Origin: Parashewanella sp049608225
GTDB taxonomy: Bacteria > Pseudomonadota > Gammaproteobacteria > Enterobacterales > Shewanellaceae
Assembly (NCBI GenBank): GCA_049608225.1
Contig: JBMYXI010000018.1
Span: 1-50,179, forward strand
Direction of reading: 5' to 3'
DNA: 50,179 bases
Shown: piece after piece, positions 27,520 through 35,218 of the stretch
How the letters are laid out: each line of letters begins with the position of its first letter
Position numbering within the stretch: position 1 is the first letter of the stretch
Notes under the pieces: generated by a model
The model's database searches: none
What the model was told of the DNA's origin: nothing
The model's input: only the letters and a program-made list of their open reading frames with translations
Translations under genes and position numbers: made by a program

Positions 27520-27966
27520 TTATTCATTTTCACTTGCGATTACCGAGTTCCAAACCGCTGCTGCCGCGGCTCTCGAGTTGTTTTCAAGATCACAGTTATA
27601 GTGAATGTTATTTCCATTTGCGGTATATGCTCCCTCACCATTACTGGTTAAATATTGGTAAGGATCATCAGGATAATATTGGGTTCCATTGCTATCAACC
27701 ATATTATTAAATAGATCATAACGACTATCGAGATCATTATCAGCTGTAAAGTTACATGCTGTGATTTTAAATGTTTTTGGATCTCTCCCTAAAATAAACC
27801 AAATGGGCAATCCTCCAGCTTGGCATAAGGGTAAAATATAACCACTGTCAGATTTTTGGTATGGATTCATTCCACAAATGACTGTGTTGTCAGGCGCCGA
27901 AGTAGAAAAACTATATAAAGGGAAAAGAATTAAAGAAATCATTGAAGATTGTAAGTACTTGTTCAT
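27520..27966 (-). CDS. Small secreted protein with four cysteines, unknown
   Basis: 148 residues with a signal peptide (about 1-23, MNKYLQSS to TSA) and a mature part containing four cysteines (in VICGM, LPLCQ, ITACN and YNCDL), which suggests two disulfides in the periplasm or outside. It is rich in Asn, Asp and Tyr, with no known motif. GAGAG lies 8 nt before the ATG. It is inserted between flgP and flgN and is not a known flagellar gene. It may be a recent arrival. Confidence 0.65.
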   Translation of the reverse strand: MNKYLQSSMISLILFPLYSFSTSAPDNTVICGMNPYQKSDSGYILPLCQAGGLPIWFILGRDPKTFKITACNFTADNDLDSRYDLFNNMVDSNGTQYYPDDPYQYLTSNGEGAYTANGNNIHYNCDLENNSRAAAAAVWNSVIASENE

Positions 27967-28217
27967 TATTTGTCTCTCACATATCAGTTTTTTTAGACTC
28001 TTAAATCAATGGGGAATATGTAAGTAATTTATGCTATTGCAGCAATGTAGCTAACTGAGGTTTGTCTTTAAAGTGAAAATATACTATATAGTAGTGCTCT
28101 TATTTATAGTAATGAGTTGTAGGAAATAGAAAAAAGCAGGTATGTGATCTTATTGCTGCTTAATGCTAAAGCAGAGAACTCTAACCTTGTTACAGCAATA
28201 TTCTCATTTGGTTTTCG

Positions 28218-28643
28218 TTAAGCCTCTAAGTTTTGGCCTAATGTCGAAATGGTTGAGGTTCGACCTTTATCATCATAAGTCATTGAATAAGAGTTGCGGC
28301 TGGTTTGCAAAGCATGAGATAACCGATTGAGGCTTGCGATATTGTGTTCTATGAGGTGAGCGTTTTCTTGATTTAGCTCTTGGCACACGATAAGTCGTTG
28401 CTTGGCATCTTGTGCCTTTTTTGTTAATTCGGCAGAAGCTGAAATTTGAGCAGCATTTTCAGGGGCAGAAAGTAGCTCATCATTTTGCTTTAATAAAGTA
28501 AGGCATTCTGATTTAGATTGGGCAAGGCTTAGTAGTTGCTCAGCATTTTGGGCAGTGAGCGCAACTTTCTCATCATTAATCACATTAGTTAAATGCGCTA
28601 ACAGACTTAATTGGTGTTCAAGGGTTTGGTCAATATCAAGCAT
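28218..28643 (-). CDS. flgN: Flagellar export chaperone FlgN
   Basis: A 141-residue helical protein fitting the FlgN family, the cytosolic chaperone that keeps hook-junction proteins FlgK and FlgL soluble and delivers them to the export apparatus. Heptad-like helices fill the sequence. It starts 2 bp after the flgM stop with little ribosome site of its own, so it is probably translationally coupled to flgM. The client genes flgK and flgL lie 15 kb downstream in this window. Confidence 0.82.
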   Translation of the reverse strand: MLDIDQTLEHQLSLLAHLTNVINDEKVALTAQNAEQLLSLAQSKSECLTLLKQNDELLSAPENAAQISASAELTKKAQDAKQRLIVCQELNQENAHLIEHNIASLNRLSHALQTSRNSYSMTYDDKGRTSTISTLGQNLEA

Positions 28644-28645
28644 AA

Positions 28646-28990
28646 CTATGCAACACTACTTTTTTTGTTGTAAACATCACTGAGTTCAGTTTCAAACTTA
28701 GAAATATTCTTTGCTAACTTTTGTGGGTCAACCTTATATCGGCCTTCAGCAATAGCCTGTTTAATATCTGAAACTTTCTTTTGGTCAAAGCTCGGCGTTT
28801 GCGACAGCTTAGCTTGCGTTTTCTGCAATTGTTGCGCTTGTGCTGTTATCACCACAGAATCGGCTCTTTTGGCTTGAGCGCTGTTGGTTTTCGCTGCATT
28901 GGCTTTCGCCGCTTCAGCTTGTGGTTCAGCTTTTTTAGCTTGAGTCTTATTCGTTAAAGTCGGATTAAGCTTATTAGTGTTGATATCCAT
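28646..28990 (-). CDS. flgM: Anti-sigma-28 factor FlgM
   Basis: About 114 residues from the ATG at 28990. The C-terminal half (about 48-110) is the FlgM domain, VVITAQAQQLQKTQAKL with KVSDIKQAIAEGRYKVDPQKLA, which binds sigma-28 until FlgM is exported through the completed hook. The N-terminal half is an Ala/Lys/Gln-rich stretch, expected to be disordered. An in-frame ATG at 29017 would add nine residues. A sigma-28 promoter about 40 nt upstream gives the usual feedback loop. Confidence 0.88.
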   Translation of the reverse strand: MDINTNKLNPTLTNKTQAKKAEPQAEAAKANAAKTNSAQAKRADSVVITAQAQQLQKTQAKLSQTPSFDQKKVSDIKQAIAEGRYKVDPQKLAKNISKFETELSDVYNKKSSVA

Positions 28991-29032
28991 TTGTTGCCCC
29001 AAACGTTGGAAGATCAATATAGTCTAACTCGT

Positions 29033-29059
29033 ATATCGGCACTAAATAAATTTGCTTTA
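29033..29059 (-). promoter_or_regulatory. Sigma-28 promoter of flgM-flgN
   Basis: On the minus strand it reads TAAA-N15-GCCGATAT, one base from the consensus GCCGATAA with exact spacing. It gives a leader of roughly 36 nt to the ATG at 28990. Confidence 0.8.
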
Positions 29060-29109
29060 GCTATTTATTTTAAATAATTGGTGCCGTTATTCTATTTTGT
29101 ACAGCTATT

Positions 29110-29814
29110 CTACATCTTGACTGAGACTTCGCCAATGCCTGTAACCTCTGCAGCGAAGATTTTATTCGATTTTGGGTTTTTAATCCGTATTTTTTGGTTT
29201 AAGTTACCGTCATTTAGGGCGCTGCCCGAGGTTTTTATCTGAAAGTTTTGCGAACGTGCAAAAACGCTAACGGTATCGCCTTTGCACACAAAGCAAATAT
29301 TTTTATTGTAAATCGGCTTGCCTGATGAAATGCGTCGTTTAACACGAGTGCCGATCACCGCCTCCAGTGATTTGAATTGACCGCCACGTAATCCATATTC
29401 ATCAATGTATTTGAGTGTAATGTTATCTTTAGATAATCGTTCGCCCTTTGGGATTATTTTAGTCGTAACCACCACTTTATAACTGATATTTAGAGTAACA
29501 GTGACAAAAGTTTGCCATGGATAATCTTGGGTCAAACTGTCACAAGATAATTTGACTGTATTGTGACGATTAACTTGTGGCGTGACCAGCTCACCAATTA
29601 CAGGGCTTTTGCATTTAGGTAAAATGAACCGATTATCAAGACGTTGTACTTGAATGGAGATATTTGCCTCTGCTGGTACGTCGACGCGATCGAGTACAGC
29701 TTGCTTAGCGATGCGTTGCAGAGCGTCGAGCGTTAATGATGCTGGATTTGCATTAACATTGATTGAGAAAATAAATAAAATGAAACCCAATATCATCATT
29801 CTTTTTATATTCAT
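29110..29814 (-). CDS. flgA: Flagellar P-ring assembly chaperone FlgA
   Basis: About 234 residues: a signal peptide (MNIKRMMILGF to NVNA) and a C-terminal SAF-like domain containing VVTTKIIPKGERLSKDN and the VIGTRVKRRISSGKPI motif. It is a periplasmic chaperone for the P-ring subunit FlgI. The frame is open to 29859, but the ATG at 29814 places the signal peptide correctly. It is first in the flgA-flgM-flgN minus-strand series, with a 119-bp gap to flgM that carries the flgM promoter. Confidence 0.87.
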   Translation of the reverse strand: MNIKRMMILGFILFIFSINVNANPASLTLDALQRIAKQAVLDRVDVPAEANISIQVQRLDNRFILPKCKSPVIGELVTPQVNRHNTVKLSCDSLTQDYPWQTFVTVTLNISYKVVVTTKIIPKGERLSKDNITLKYIDEYGLRGGQFKSLEAVIGTRVKRRISSGKPIYNKNICFVCKGDTVSVFARSQNFQIKTSGSALNDGNLNQKIRIKNPKSNKIFAAEVTGIGEVSVKM

Positions 29815-29817
29815 GCC

Positions 29818-29844
29818 TAAATATCTCGATTGAAATGCCGATAA
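29818..29844 (+). promoter_or_regulatory. Sigma-28 promoter directed to cheV
   Basis: TAAATATC-N11-GCCGATAA: a perfect -10 and TAAA core with exact 15-nt spacing. It lies just outside the chosen flgA start and points toward cheV, giving a leader of about 160 nt. Confidence 0.75.
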
Positions 29845-29966
29845 TGTATCTAGCGACATTCTACTGATATGTTGTCACTTTCTACAGTAAATTCATGTTT
29901 AAAGTGGAGGTAATGTTGTGATGATGGAAATAATGCAAAGATAATGCTTGTTTTTAGTTAAGCCTT

Positions 29967-29980
29967 GGTATTATCCTCGC
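29967..29980 (+). promoter_or_regulatory. Weak sigma-54-like GG-N10-GC element before cheV
   Basis: GG at 29967-29968 and GC at 29979-29980 are spaced exactly as in sigma-54 promoters, but the flanks (TTGGTAT and CTCGC) fit only partly. If used, transcription would begin near 29992. Confidence 0.3.
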
Positions 29981-30011
29981 GGTGAATTTGAGCAATGGAG
30001 TTGGTGGGATT

Positions 30012-30932
30012 GTGTCTAGTATTCTTGAATCAGTAAATAAACGTACTCAGTTAGTTGGGCAAAATCGCCTAGAATTATTGCTTTTTCGATTCGATGATAA
30101 GCAAAAATTTGGCATTAATGTGTTCAAAGTAAAAGAAGTGCTGCAATGTCCCAAACTAACCTTGCTGCCTAAATTAAACTCCTTTGTGCGTGGTGTTGCA
30201 CAGATTCGCGGCACAACCATTTCTGTTATTGATTTGAGCGCAGCTACGGGCGGCAAACCGATCCAAGACTTAAGTAAAAGCTTTATTATTATTTCTGAAT
30301 ATAATCGCAGTGTTCAAGGCTTCTTGGTCAGCTCAGTCGAGAGGATCATTAATATGAACTGGGAGTCGATCATGCCGCCTCCTGAGGGCGTTGGACGACA
30401 TGCATATTTAACTGCTGTTACTGAAATTGAAGGGGAACTTGTTGAGATCTTAGATGTAGAAAAAATCTTAGACGAGATATCACCCGTAAAAACCAATATC
30501 AGTAAAGAAGTTACAGAGTCGTTAACCTTTGACAAAACTGAGCAATTCCAAGTTATGGTGATTGATGATTCTTCTGTCGCTAGAAAACAAATCGTACGGT
30601 CATTAGGTACCTTAAATTTAGATATTGAAACCGCCAGAGATGGTCGTGAAGCACTGACCATGTTGCAAGAAAAAGCAAAAGGTATGGATGACCTATCAGC
30701 GAAGATCCCATTGATTATTTCTGACATTGAAATGCCCGAAATGGATGGTTACACATTGACTGCAGCAATTCGTGAAGACCCAAAATTAAAAAATATTAAA
30801 GTCATTTTGCATACTTCATTAAGTGGGGTTTTCAACGAAGCTATGGTGCAAAAGGTTGGTGCGGATGATTTTATCGCGAAATTCAACCCGGATGAACTCG
30901 CTTCTGCAGTGAATAAGCAGTTAAGTTTATAG
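30012..30932 (+). CDS. cheV: Chemotaxis coupling protein CheV
   Basis: About 306 residues: an N-terminal CheW-like coupling domain (about 10-155, with RTQLVGQNRLELLLF and FGINVFKVKEV) and a C-terminal receiver domain (about 175-300) with phospho-acceptor D in ISDIEMPEMDG and K in IAKFNP. It couples chemoreceptors to CheA and may adapt by phosphorylation. The frame also opens at GTG 29982, but GTG at 30012 matches the usual N-terminus (SSILESVNKRTQLVGQ) and has GGTGGG 3 nt upstream. It pairs with cheR downstream. Confidence 0.9.
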   Translation: MSSILESVNKRTQLVGQNRLELLLFRFDDKQKFGINVFKVKEVLQCPKLTLLPKLNSFVRGVAQIRGTTISVIDLSAATGGKPIQDLSKSFIIISEYNRSVQGFLVSSVERIINMNWESIMPPPEGVGRHAYLTAVTEIEGELVEILDVEKILDEISPVKTNISKEVTESLTFDKTEQFQVMVIDDSSVARKQIVRSLGTLNLDIETARDGREALTMLQEKAKGMDDLSAKIPLIISDIEMPEMDGYTLTAAIREDPKLKNIKVILHTSLSGVFNEAMVQKVGADDFIAKFNPDELASAVNKQLSL

Positions 30933-31101
30933 GTGTTTAATGTAATGCTTTAAAAGTAAGCATTTGATTTTTGGTTGAATAAATGTTGTTCATCATGTAT
31001 AAAGCAGCGTTTAATTGACACAATGTTAAAAGTGGAACGGCTTGGAAGCCTAATTGAGAGAATGGATTCAGGACGTAATGTTATTTTAGTAGGATGGTAG
31101 C

Positions 31102-31935
31102 GTGCTTGACCGAACCTTTTCAGAAGATGAATACCAGAAGTTCAAAAACTTTTTGGAGCAACACAGTGGTATTGTCTTAGGTGATAATAAGCAGTACCTC
31201 GTACGAAGTCGACTTGCTCCGTTGATGGGAAAGTATAATATCCCTACGCTTTCAGATGTCGTTAAACGTTCGATGCAGCCAGTTGAGAGACAGTTAAGAT
31301 TGGATGCAATCGATGCGATGACCACTAACGAAACTTTGTGGTTTCGTGACCGTTATCCTTTTGAGCTACTAACGAAACGTATTTTGCCTGAACTATCAGA
31401 GCAGAATAAACCGATAAAAATTTGGTCAGCAGCGTGTTCATCAGGTCAAGAGCCGTACTCAATTGCTATGGGATTGCTTGAGTATAAGCAATCAAGACCA
31501 TCAGATTTAAGTCGAGGCGTGTCTGTTTTGGCGACTGATTTATCACCAACTATGCTAGAGCGTTGTAAAAAAGCAGAATACGACAGCTTAGCTTTAGCAC
31601 GAGGTTTATCGGAAGAACGTAAGCGTCAGTTTTTTGATGCACAAGCCTCAGGTAATATGAAGCTTAAACAGAATGTACGGTCATTAGTTAACTTCCGTTC
31701 TCATAACTTGCTTGAAAGCTATAACATGTTAGGTAAATTTGACGTTATTTTTTGTCGTAATGTGCTTATTTACTTTTCACAAGAGGCAAAAGCTAAAATT
31801 TTGCGGCAATTCGCTGCCGCACTTAATCCAAATGGTATTTTGTTCTTAGGTGCATCGGAGTCTATCACGGGATTAAGTGATGACTTTGATATGGTTCGTT
31901 GTAACCCCGGCATCTATTACCAAAAAAAGAGTTAA
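31102..31935 (+). CDS. cheR: Chemotaxis protein methyltransferase CheR
   Basis: 277 residues. Uses S-adenosylmethionine to methylate glutamates on chemoreceptors, the adaptation step. An N-terminal helical domain (about 1-75) precedes the Rossmann-like domain, with KIWSAACSSGQEPYSIAM for cofactor binding and FDVIFCRNVLIYF. The start is GTG, with AGGATGG closely upstream. The chemoreceptor in this window lacks the C-terminal CheR-tethering pentapeptide. The gene is followed by a hairpin and the flgB promoter. Confidence 0.93.
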   Translation: MLDRTFSEDEYQKFKNFLEQHSGIVLGDNKQYLVRSRLAPLMGKYNIPTLSDVVKRSMQPVERQLRLDAIDAMTTNETLWFRDRYPFELLTKRILPELSEQNKPIKIWSAACSSGQEPYSIAMGLLEYKQSRPSDLSRGVSVLATDLSPTMLERCKKAEYDSLALARGLSEERKRQFFDAQASGNMKLKQNVRSLVNFRSHNLLESYNMLGKFDVIFCRNVLIYFSQEAKAKILRQFAAALNPNGILFLGASESITGLSDDFDMVRCNPGIYYQKKS

Positions 31936-31942
31936 ACAAATG

Positions 31943-31972
31943 ATGATGCTAAGGATAATGCTTTGGCATCAT
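31943..31972 (+). terminator. Hairpin after cheR
   Basis: A 12-bp stem (ATGATGCTAAGG with CTTTGGCATCAT, two G-T pairs) and 6-nt loop begin 8 nt after the cheR stop. The following T tract is interrupted. Confidence 0.5.
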
Positions 31973-32022
31973 TGTCTATTTCCCCAACGCTAATCTTTCT
32001 TTACCGATAAGTTGCATTTATT

Positions 32023-32038
32023 TGGCATACAAATTGCT
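32023..32038 (+). promoter_or_regulatory. Sigma-54 promoter of flgBCDE
   Basis: TGGCAT-N5-TTGCT with exact GG-N10-GC spacing, 35 bp before the flgB start. It matches the consensus TGGCAC-N5-TTGC almost fully, as for middle (class III) polar-flagellum genes controlled by sigma-54 and FlrC. Confidence 0.85.
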
Positions 32039-32072
32039 TCTAAACTAACAAAGTTTAATTAATGGCAATTTT

Positions 32073-32471
32073 ATGGCGATCTCTTTTGATAAAGCATTAG
32101 GTGTTCATCAGCACACGTTAGGTATTCGGGCCAAACGTGCCGAAATTTTGTCGAGCAATATTGCAAATGCAGATACGCCCGGCTACAAAGCGCGCGATGT
32201 AGATTTTGCTAAAGCAATGAAACAAGCCGCTTCACAGCAACGTGGTGTTGGTCTTGGTAGCACACACCAAAAGCATTTTTCAATTAATAGCCAGCTCCAA
32301 ACTCAAACGGGTTACCGCGTACCTAATCAACCAGATACAGGTGATGGAAATACCGTGGACATGCAGCAAGAACAAGGTGCTTACATGCAAAACTCCCTCG
32401 AATATCAGATGTCGTTGGGCTTTTTGGAAAGCAAGTTCTCTGGATTAAGAAAAGCGATTAGGGGTGAATAA
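32073..32471 (+). CDS. flgB: Flagellar proximal rod protein FlgB
   Basis: 132 residues, typical for FlgB. It has the rod/hook N-terminal motif ILSSNIANADTPGYKARDVDF near residue 28 and the C-terminal helix ENSLEYQ-like region ending KFSGLRKAIRG. It is a proximal rod subunit exported by the flagellar type III system without a signal peptide. It is first in the flgBCDE run and is separated by only 2 bp from flgC. The ribosome site is weak. Confidence 0.93.
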   Translation: MAISFDKALGVHQHTLGIRAKRAEILSSNIANADTPGYKARDVDFAKAMKQAASQQRGVGLGSTHQKHFSINSQLQTQTGYRVPNQPDTGDGNTVDMQQEQGAYMQNSLEYQMSLGFLESKFSGLRKAIRGE

Positions 32472-32473
32472 TC

Positions 32474-32914
32474 ATGAGCTTATTTAATATTTTTGATGTG
32501 GCAGGTTCAGGCATGTCAGCCCAATCAGTGAGGTTGAATACCACGGCCAGTAACATTGCTAATGCTGATGCGGTATCCAGCAGTATCAATGAAACATACA
32601 AAGCTCGCCACCCTGTTTTTGCCGCAGAAATGGTTAAAGCTAATCAGTCTCAAGCTCAAGTACAAGCATCGGGGGCCGCTGCTGGCATGAAAGTTGCTGT
32701 AAAAGGGATCGTGGAAAGTGATAAGCCATTATTAAAAGAATATTCGCCGGATCACCCTTTAGCTGACAAAGACGGCTTTATTTATAAGCCCAATGTAAAT
32801 GTGATGGAAGAAATGGCAGACATGATATCAGCCTCCCGAACTTATCAGATGAATGCACAAGTTGCCGATGCGGCAAAGTCAATGCTGCAACAAACGTTAA
32901 GAATGGGTAAGTAG
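32474..32914 (+). CDS. flgC: Flagellar proximal rod protein FlgC
   Basis: A 146-residue rod subunit. The N-terminal motif SAQSVRLNTTASNIANAD and the C-terminal motif NVMEEMADMISASRTYQMNAQ are the conserved coiled-coil ends of rod proteins. It has an AGGGG ribosome site inside the flgB end and is tightly coupled to flgB. It assembles next to FlgB in the rod across the periplasm. Confidence 0.94.
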   Translation: MSLFNIFDVAGSGMSAQSVRLNTTASNIANADAVSSSINETYKARHPVFAAEMVKANQSQAQVQASGAAAGMKVAVKGIVESDKPLLKEYSPDHPLADKDGFIYKPNVNVMEEMADMISASRTYQMNAQVADAAKSMLQQTLRMGK

Positions 32915-32938
32915 TAGGCATATAGGAAGGAGTGATAT

Positions 32939-33640
32939 ATGAGCTCAGTTAATTCACCCGGTACAGGTAACCCTTTTTTGGACTCTCTGCGTCTACAAGG
33001 TAAACCTGAAACTCCGCCGCCCAATAATAACAAGCAGTTAGATCAAGAGGACTTTTTTGCGCTGCTAAGTAAGCAGTTGTCGCAACAAGATCCTTTTAAA
33101 CCTGTTGATAACGACAAAATGATTTCGCAAATGGCGTCGTTTTCAACGGTAGATGGCATTAAAAAGCTTAATACTGAAATTACCAACATGAATAAGACCA
33201 TGACCTCGAGTCAGGCATTGCAAGCTTCTAGTCTTGTTGGGCGTAAAGTGCTTATTCCGTCGAATACTGGTCATATCTCGCCGAGTAACCCGACTATGAA
33301 GTCAGTGGTGAGTACGCCAGAAAAGATAAAGGATATTACTGTGCGAGTTGAAGATGCTAAAGGGCAGCTGGTGCGTACCTTTAAAGTTGATGGCAGTGCT
33401 GGTGGTAATGTCAACGTCACTTGGGACGGCAAAGACAAAGACGGCAATATTTTGCCTGAAGGCAAGTATTCCATTAAAGCAACAGGTGCTGTTAACGGCA
33501 AATCTCAAGAATTGCCAACTTCAACCTTTGCTCATGTGACTAGCGTATCTCTAGGGAATGCTCAAACAGGCGCCATTTTGAATTTGAAAGGCGTAGGTGG
33601 CATTAAACTTGCTGATGTTCTAGCTGTATCTGAAAGCTAA
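32939..33640 (+). CDS. flgD: Hook-capping scaffold protein FlgD
   Basis: A 233-residue scaffold that caps the growing hook and is later discarded. The conserved N-terminal region QEDFFALLSKQLSQQDPFKP with MISQMASFSTVDGI is clear. The C-terminal part (about 110-215) has Ig-like and FlgD-Tudor-like segments, including VRTFKVDGSAGGNVNVTWDG. AAGGAG with 6-nt spacing sets the start. A 108-bp gap follows before flgE. Confidence 0.93.
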   Translation: MSSVNSPGTGNPFLDSLRLQGKPETPPPNNNKQLDQEDFFALLSKQLSQQDPFKPVDNDKMISQMASFSTVDGIKKLNTEITNMNKTMTSSQALQASSLVGRKVLIPSNTGHISPSNPTMKSVVSTPEKIKDITVRVEDAKGQLVRTFKVDGSAGGNVNVTWDGKDKDGNILPEGKYSIKATGAVNGKSQELPTSTFAHVTSVSLGNAQTGAILNLKGVGGIKLADVLAVSES

Positions 33641-33748
33641 ACAATAATGGAATGTACCAATAGTGTTCATTCTATCTGGAATAAAAATTTGGCGAGGAAT
33701 CGCCCGTTCACACTGATATCGAACTTGATATAAAAATAAGGGGAACGT

Positions 33749-35137
33749 ATGTCGTTCAACATCGCTTTAAGTGGCATTGAAGCCGCGCAAAAGGACTTAA
33801 ATACAACTGCCAACAACATTGCTAATGCCAATACTATTGGTTTTAAAGGTTCTCGTGCAGAATTTGCTGATGTTTACGCTAACTCTATTTTTTCGAACAG
33901 CAAAACTAATGTTGGTGGCGGTGTTACGACAACGCATGTAGCCCAGCAGTTTCATCAAGGCAGTTTAGAGTTTACTAAGAATGCATTAGATATGGCCATT
34001 AGCGGTGGCGGTTTTTTTGCTACCTCAAGTGATGCTAATTCCAACGATTTGACTTACACCCGTGCTGGCGCGTTCAAGCGGAGTAAAGAGGGGTATATGG
34101 TCGATTCTTCTGGTAACTTTTTGCGTACCTTTCCAGTTGATAAAGACGGTAATTCAACATCGGTTAGCTTGACAACGACTAGACCCGTCAAAATTCCAGA
34201 TACAGCAGGTAGTCCGGTAAAAACTGAAAATATCGGTATGAGAATGAATTTAAACGCGGGGCAAAAAGCGAAAGATCCGGCTAACTTCGACCCAAATAAC
34301 TCTGATACCTTTAACAACTCTACTGCCGTAACCTTTTATGATTCACTGGGTCAACCTCATGTTTTGACTACTTACTACGTAAAACCAGAGCATGGTTCGC
34401 ATAATAATGAAAGTAACTGGGTTGCTTTTTATGCTGTGGATGGCAAACGATTGGATGTTAATTCGGCGACGCCTGCTGGCTATCAAGTGGATACGGATGG
34501 TGATGGTAATGTTGATACCACAGGCACTGCTCCCAACACAACACCTGTTACTCGCCCAGCTGTAAATGCTGCAGGCTGGCAAGGCGCTGTGGTGAAATTT
34601 GATAGTACGGGCAAGTATACCGGAAGTAATCCAGCTAGCATTACTACAGTTAATCTTGGCACTCTTTCAGGCTTTCCTGCTGGCGCCGATGGCAGCCAAA
34701 CATTAAACATTAAGTTTAATAACCCAACACAATTTGCAGCACCTTTTGAAACTACAGAGTTAACCCAAGACGGTACAACTGTGGGCCGTTTAACGAATGT
34801 TCAAGTTGGCTCTGATGGATTGATTAATGCCAGCTACAGTAACGGCAAAACGATCCCGCTTGCACGTATCGCATTAGCGCGATTCCCAAATGAACAAGGG
34901 CTTACTCAAGTGGGTAATACTTCTTGGCGAGCAAGTTTAGAATCTGGGCAAGCGTTGGCCGGAGAGCCTAATAGCGGTACTTTCGGTAGTATTCGTTCAT
35001 CGGCATTAGAACAGTCAAATGTGGATTTAACTACAGAATTGGTCGATCTGATTTCTGCTCAAAGAAACTTCCAAGCTAACTCAAGGACGCTTGAAGTGAA
35101 TAATACGCTACAGCAGACTATCTTACAGATCCGATAA
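33749..35137 (+). CDS. flgE: Flagellar hook protein FlgE
   Basis: A 462-residue hook subunit. The N-terminal motif LSGIEAAQKDLNTTANNIAN and C-terminal SNVDLTTELVDLISAQRNFQ are the conserved ends. The middle (about 100-400) forms the variable surface domains and is longer than in short hook proteins such as E. coli FlgE. AAGGGG is upstream. This is the last gene before the flagellar series is interrupted by two opposite-strand genes and a MITE, whereas flgF normally follows directly. Confidence 0.93.
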   Translation: MSFNIALSGIEAAQKDLNTTANNIANANTIGFKGSRAEFADVYANSIFSNSKTNVGGGVTTTHVAQQFHQGSLEFTKNALDMAISGGGFFATSSDANSNDLTYTRAGAFKRSKEGYMVDSSGNFLRTFPVDKDGNSTSVSLTTTRPVKIPDTAGSPVKTENIGMRMNLNAGQKAKDPANFDPNNSDTFNNSTAVTFYDSLGQPHVLTTYYVKPEHGSHNNESNWVAFYAVDGKRLDVNSATPAGYQVDTDGDGNVDTTGTAPNTTPVTRPAVNAAGWQGAVVKFDSTGKYTGSNPASITTVNLGTLSGFPAGADGSQTLNIKFNNPTQFAAPFETTELTQDGTTVGRLTNVQVGSDGLINASYSNGKTIPLARIALARFPNEQGLTQVGNTSWRASLESGQALAGEPNSGTFGSIRSSALEQSNVDLTTELVDLISAQRNFQANSRTLEVNNTLQQTILQIR

Positions 35138-35150
35138 TTCATATCCATTA

Positions 35151-35189
35151 AATTTAAGTGCAGTAATATATCAATGCTGCACTTAAATT
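35151..35189. terminator. Inverted repeat between flgE and the inserted gene pair
   Basis: A perfect 13-bp stem (AATTTAAGTGCAG with CTGCACTTAAATT) has a 13-nt loop, 14 nt after the flgE stop and between convergent genes. There is no long T tract, but position and symmetry favour bidirectional termination. Confidence 0.55.
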
Positions 35190-35218
35190 ATCTTACTTAA
35201 ATATCTTCACTTCTTCGG

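Noticed and set aside
28140..28217. Hairpin after flgN as terminator
   Set aside because: Only a 6-bp stem (CTGCTT/AAGCAG) without a T tract; too weak to list.
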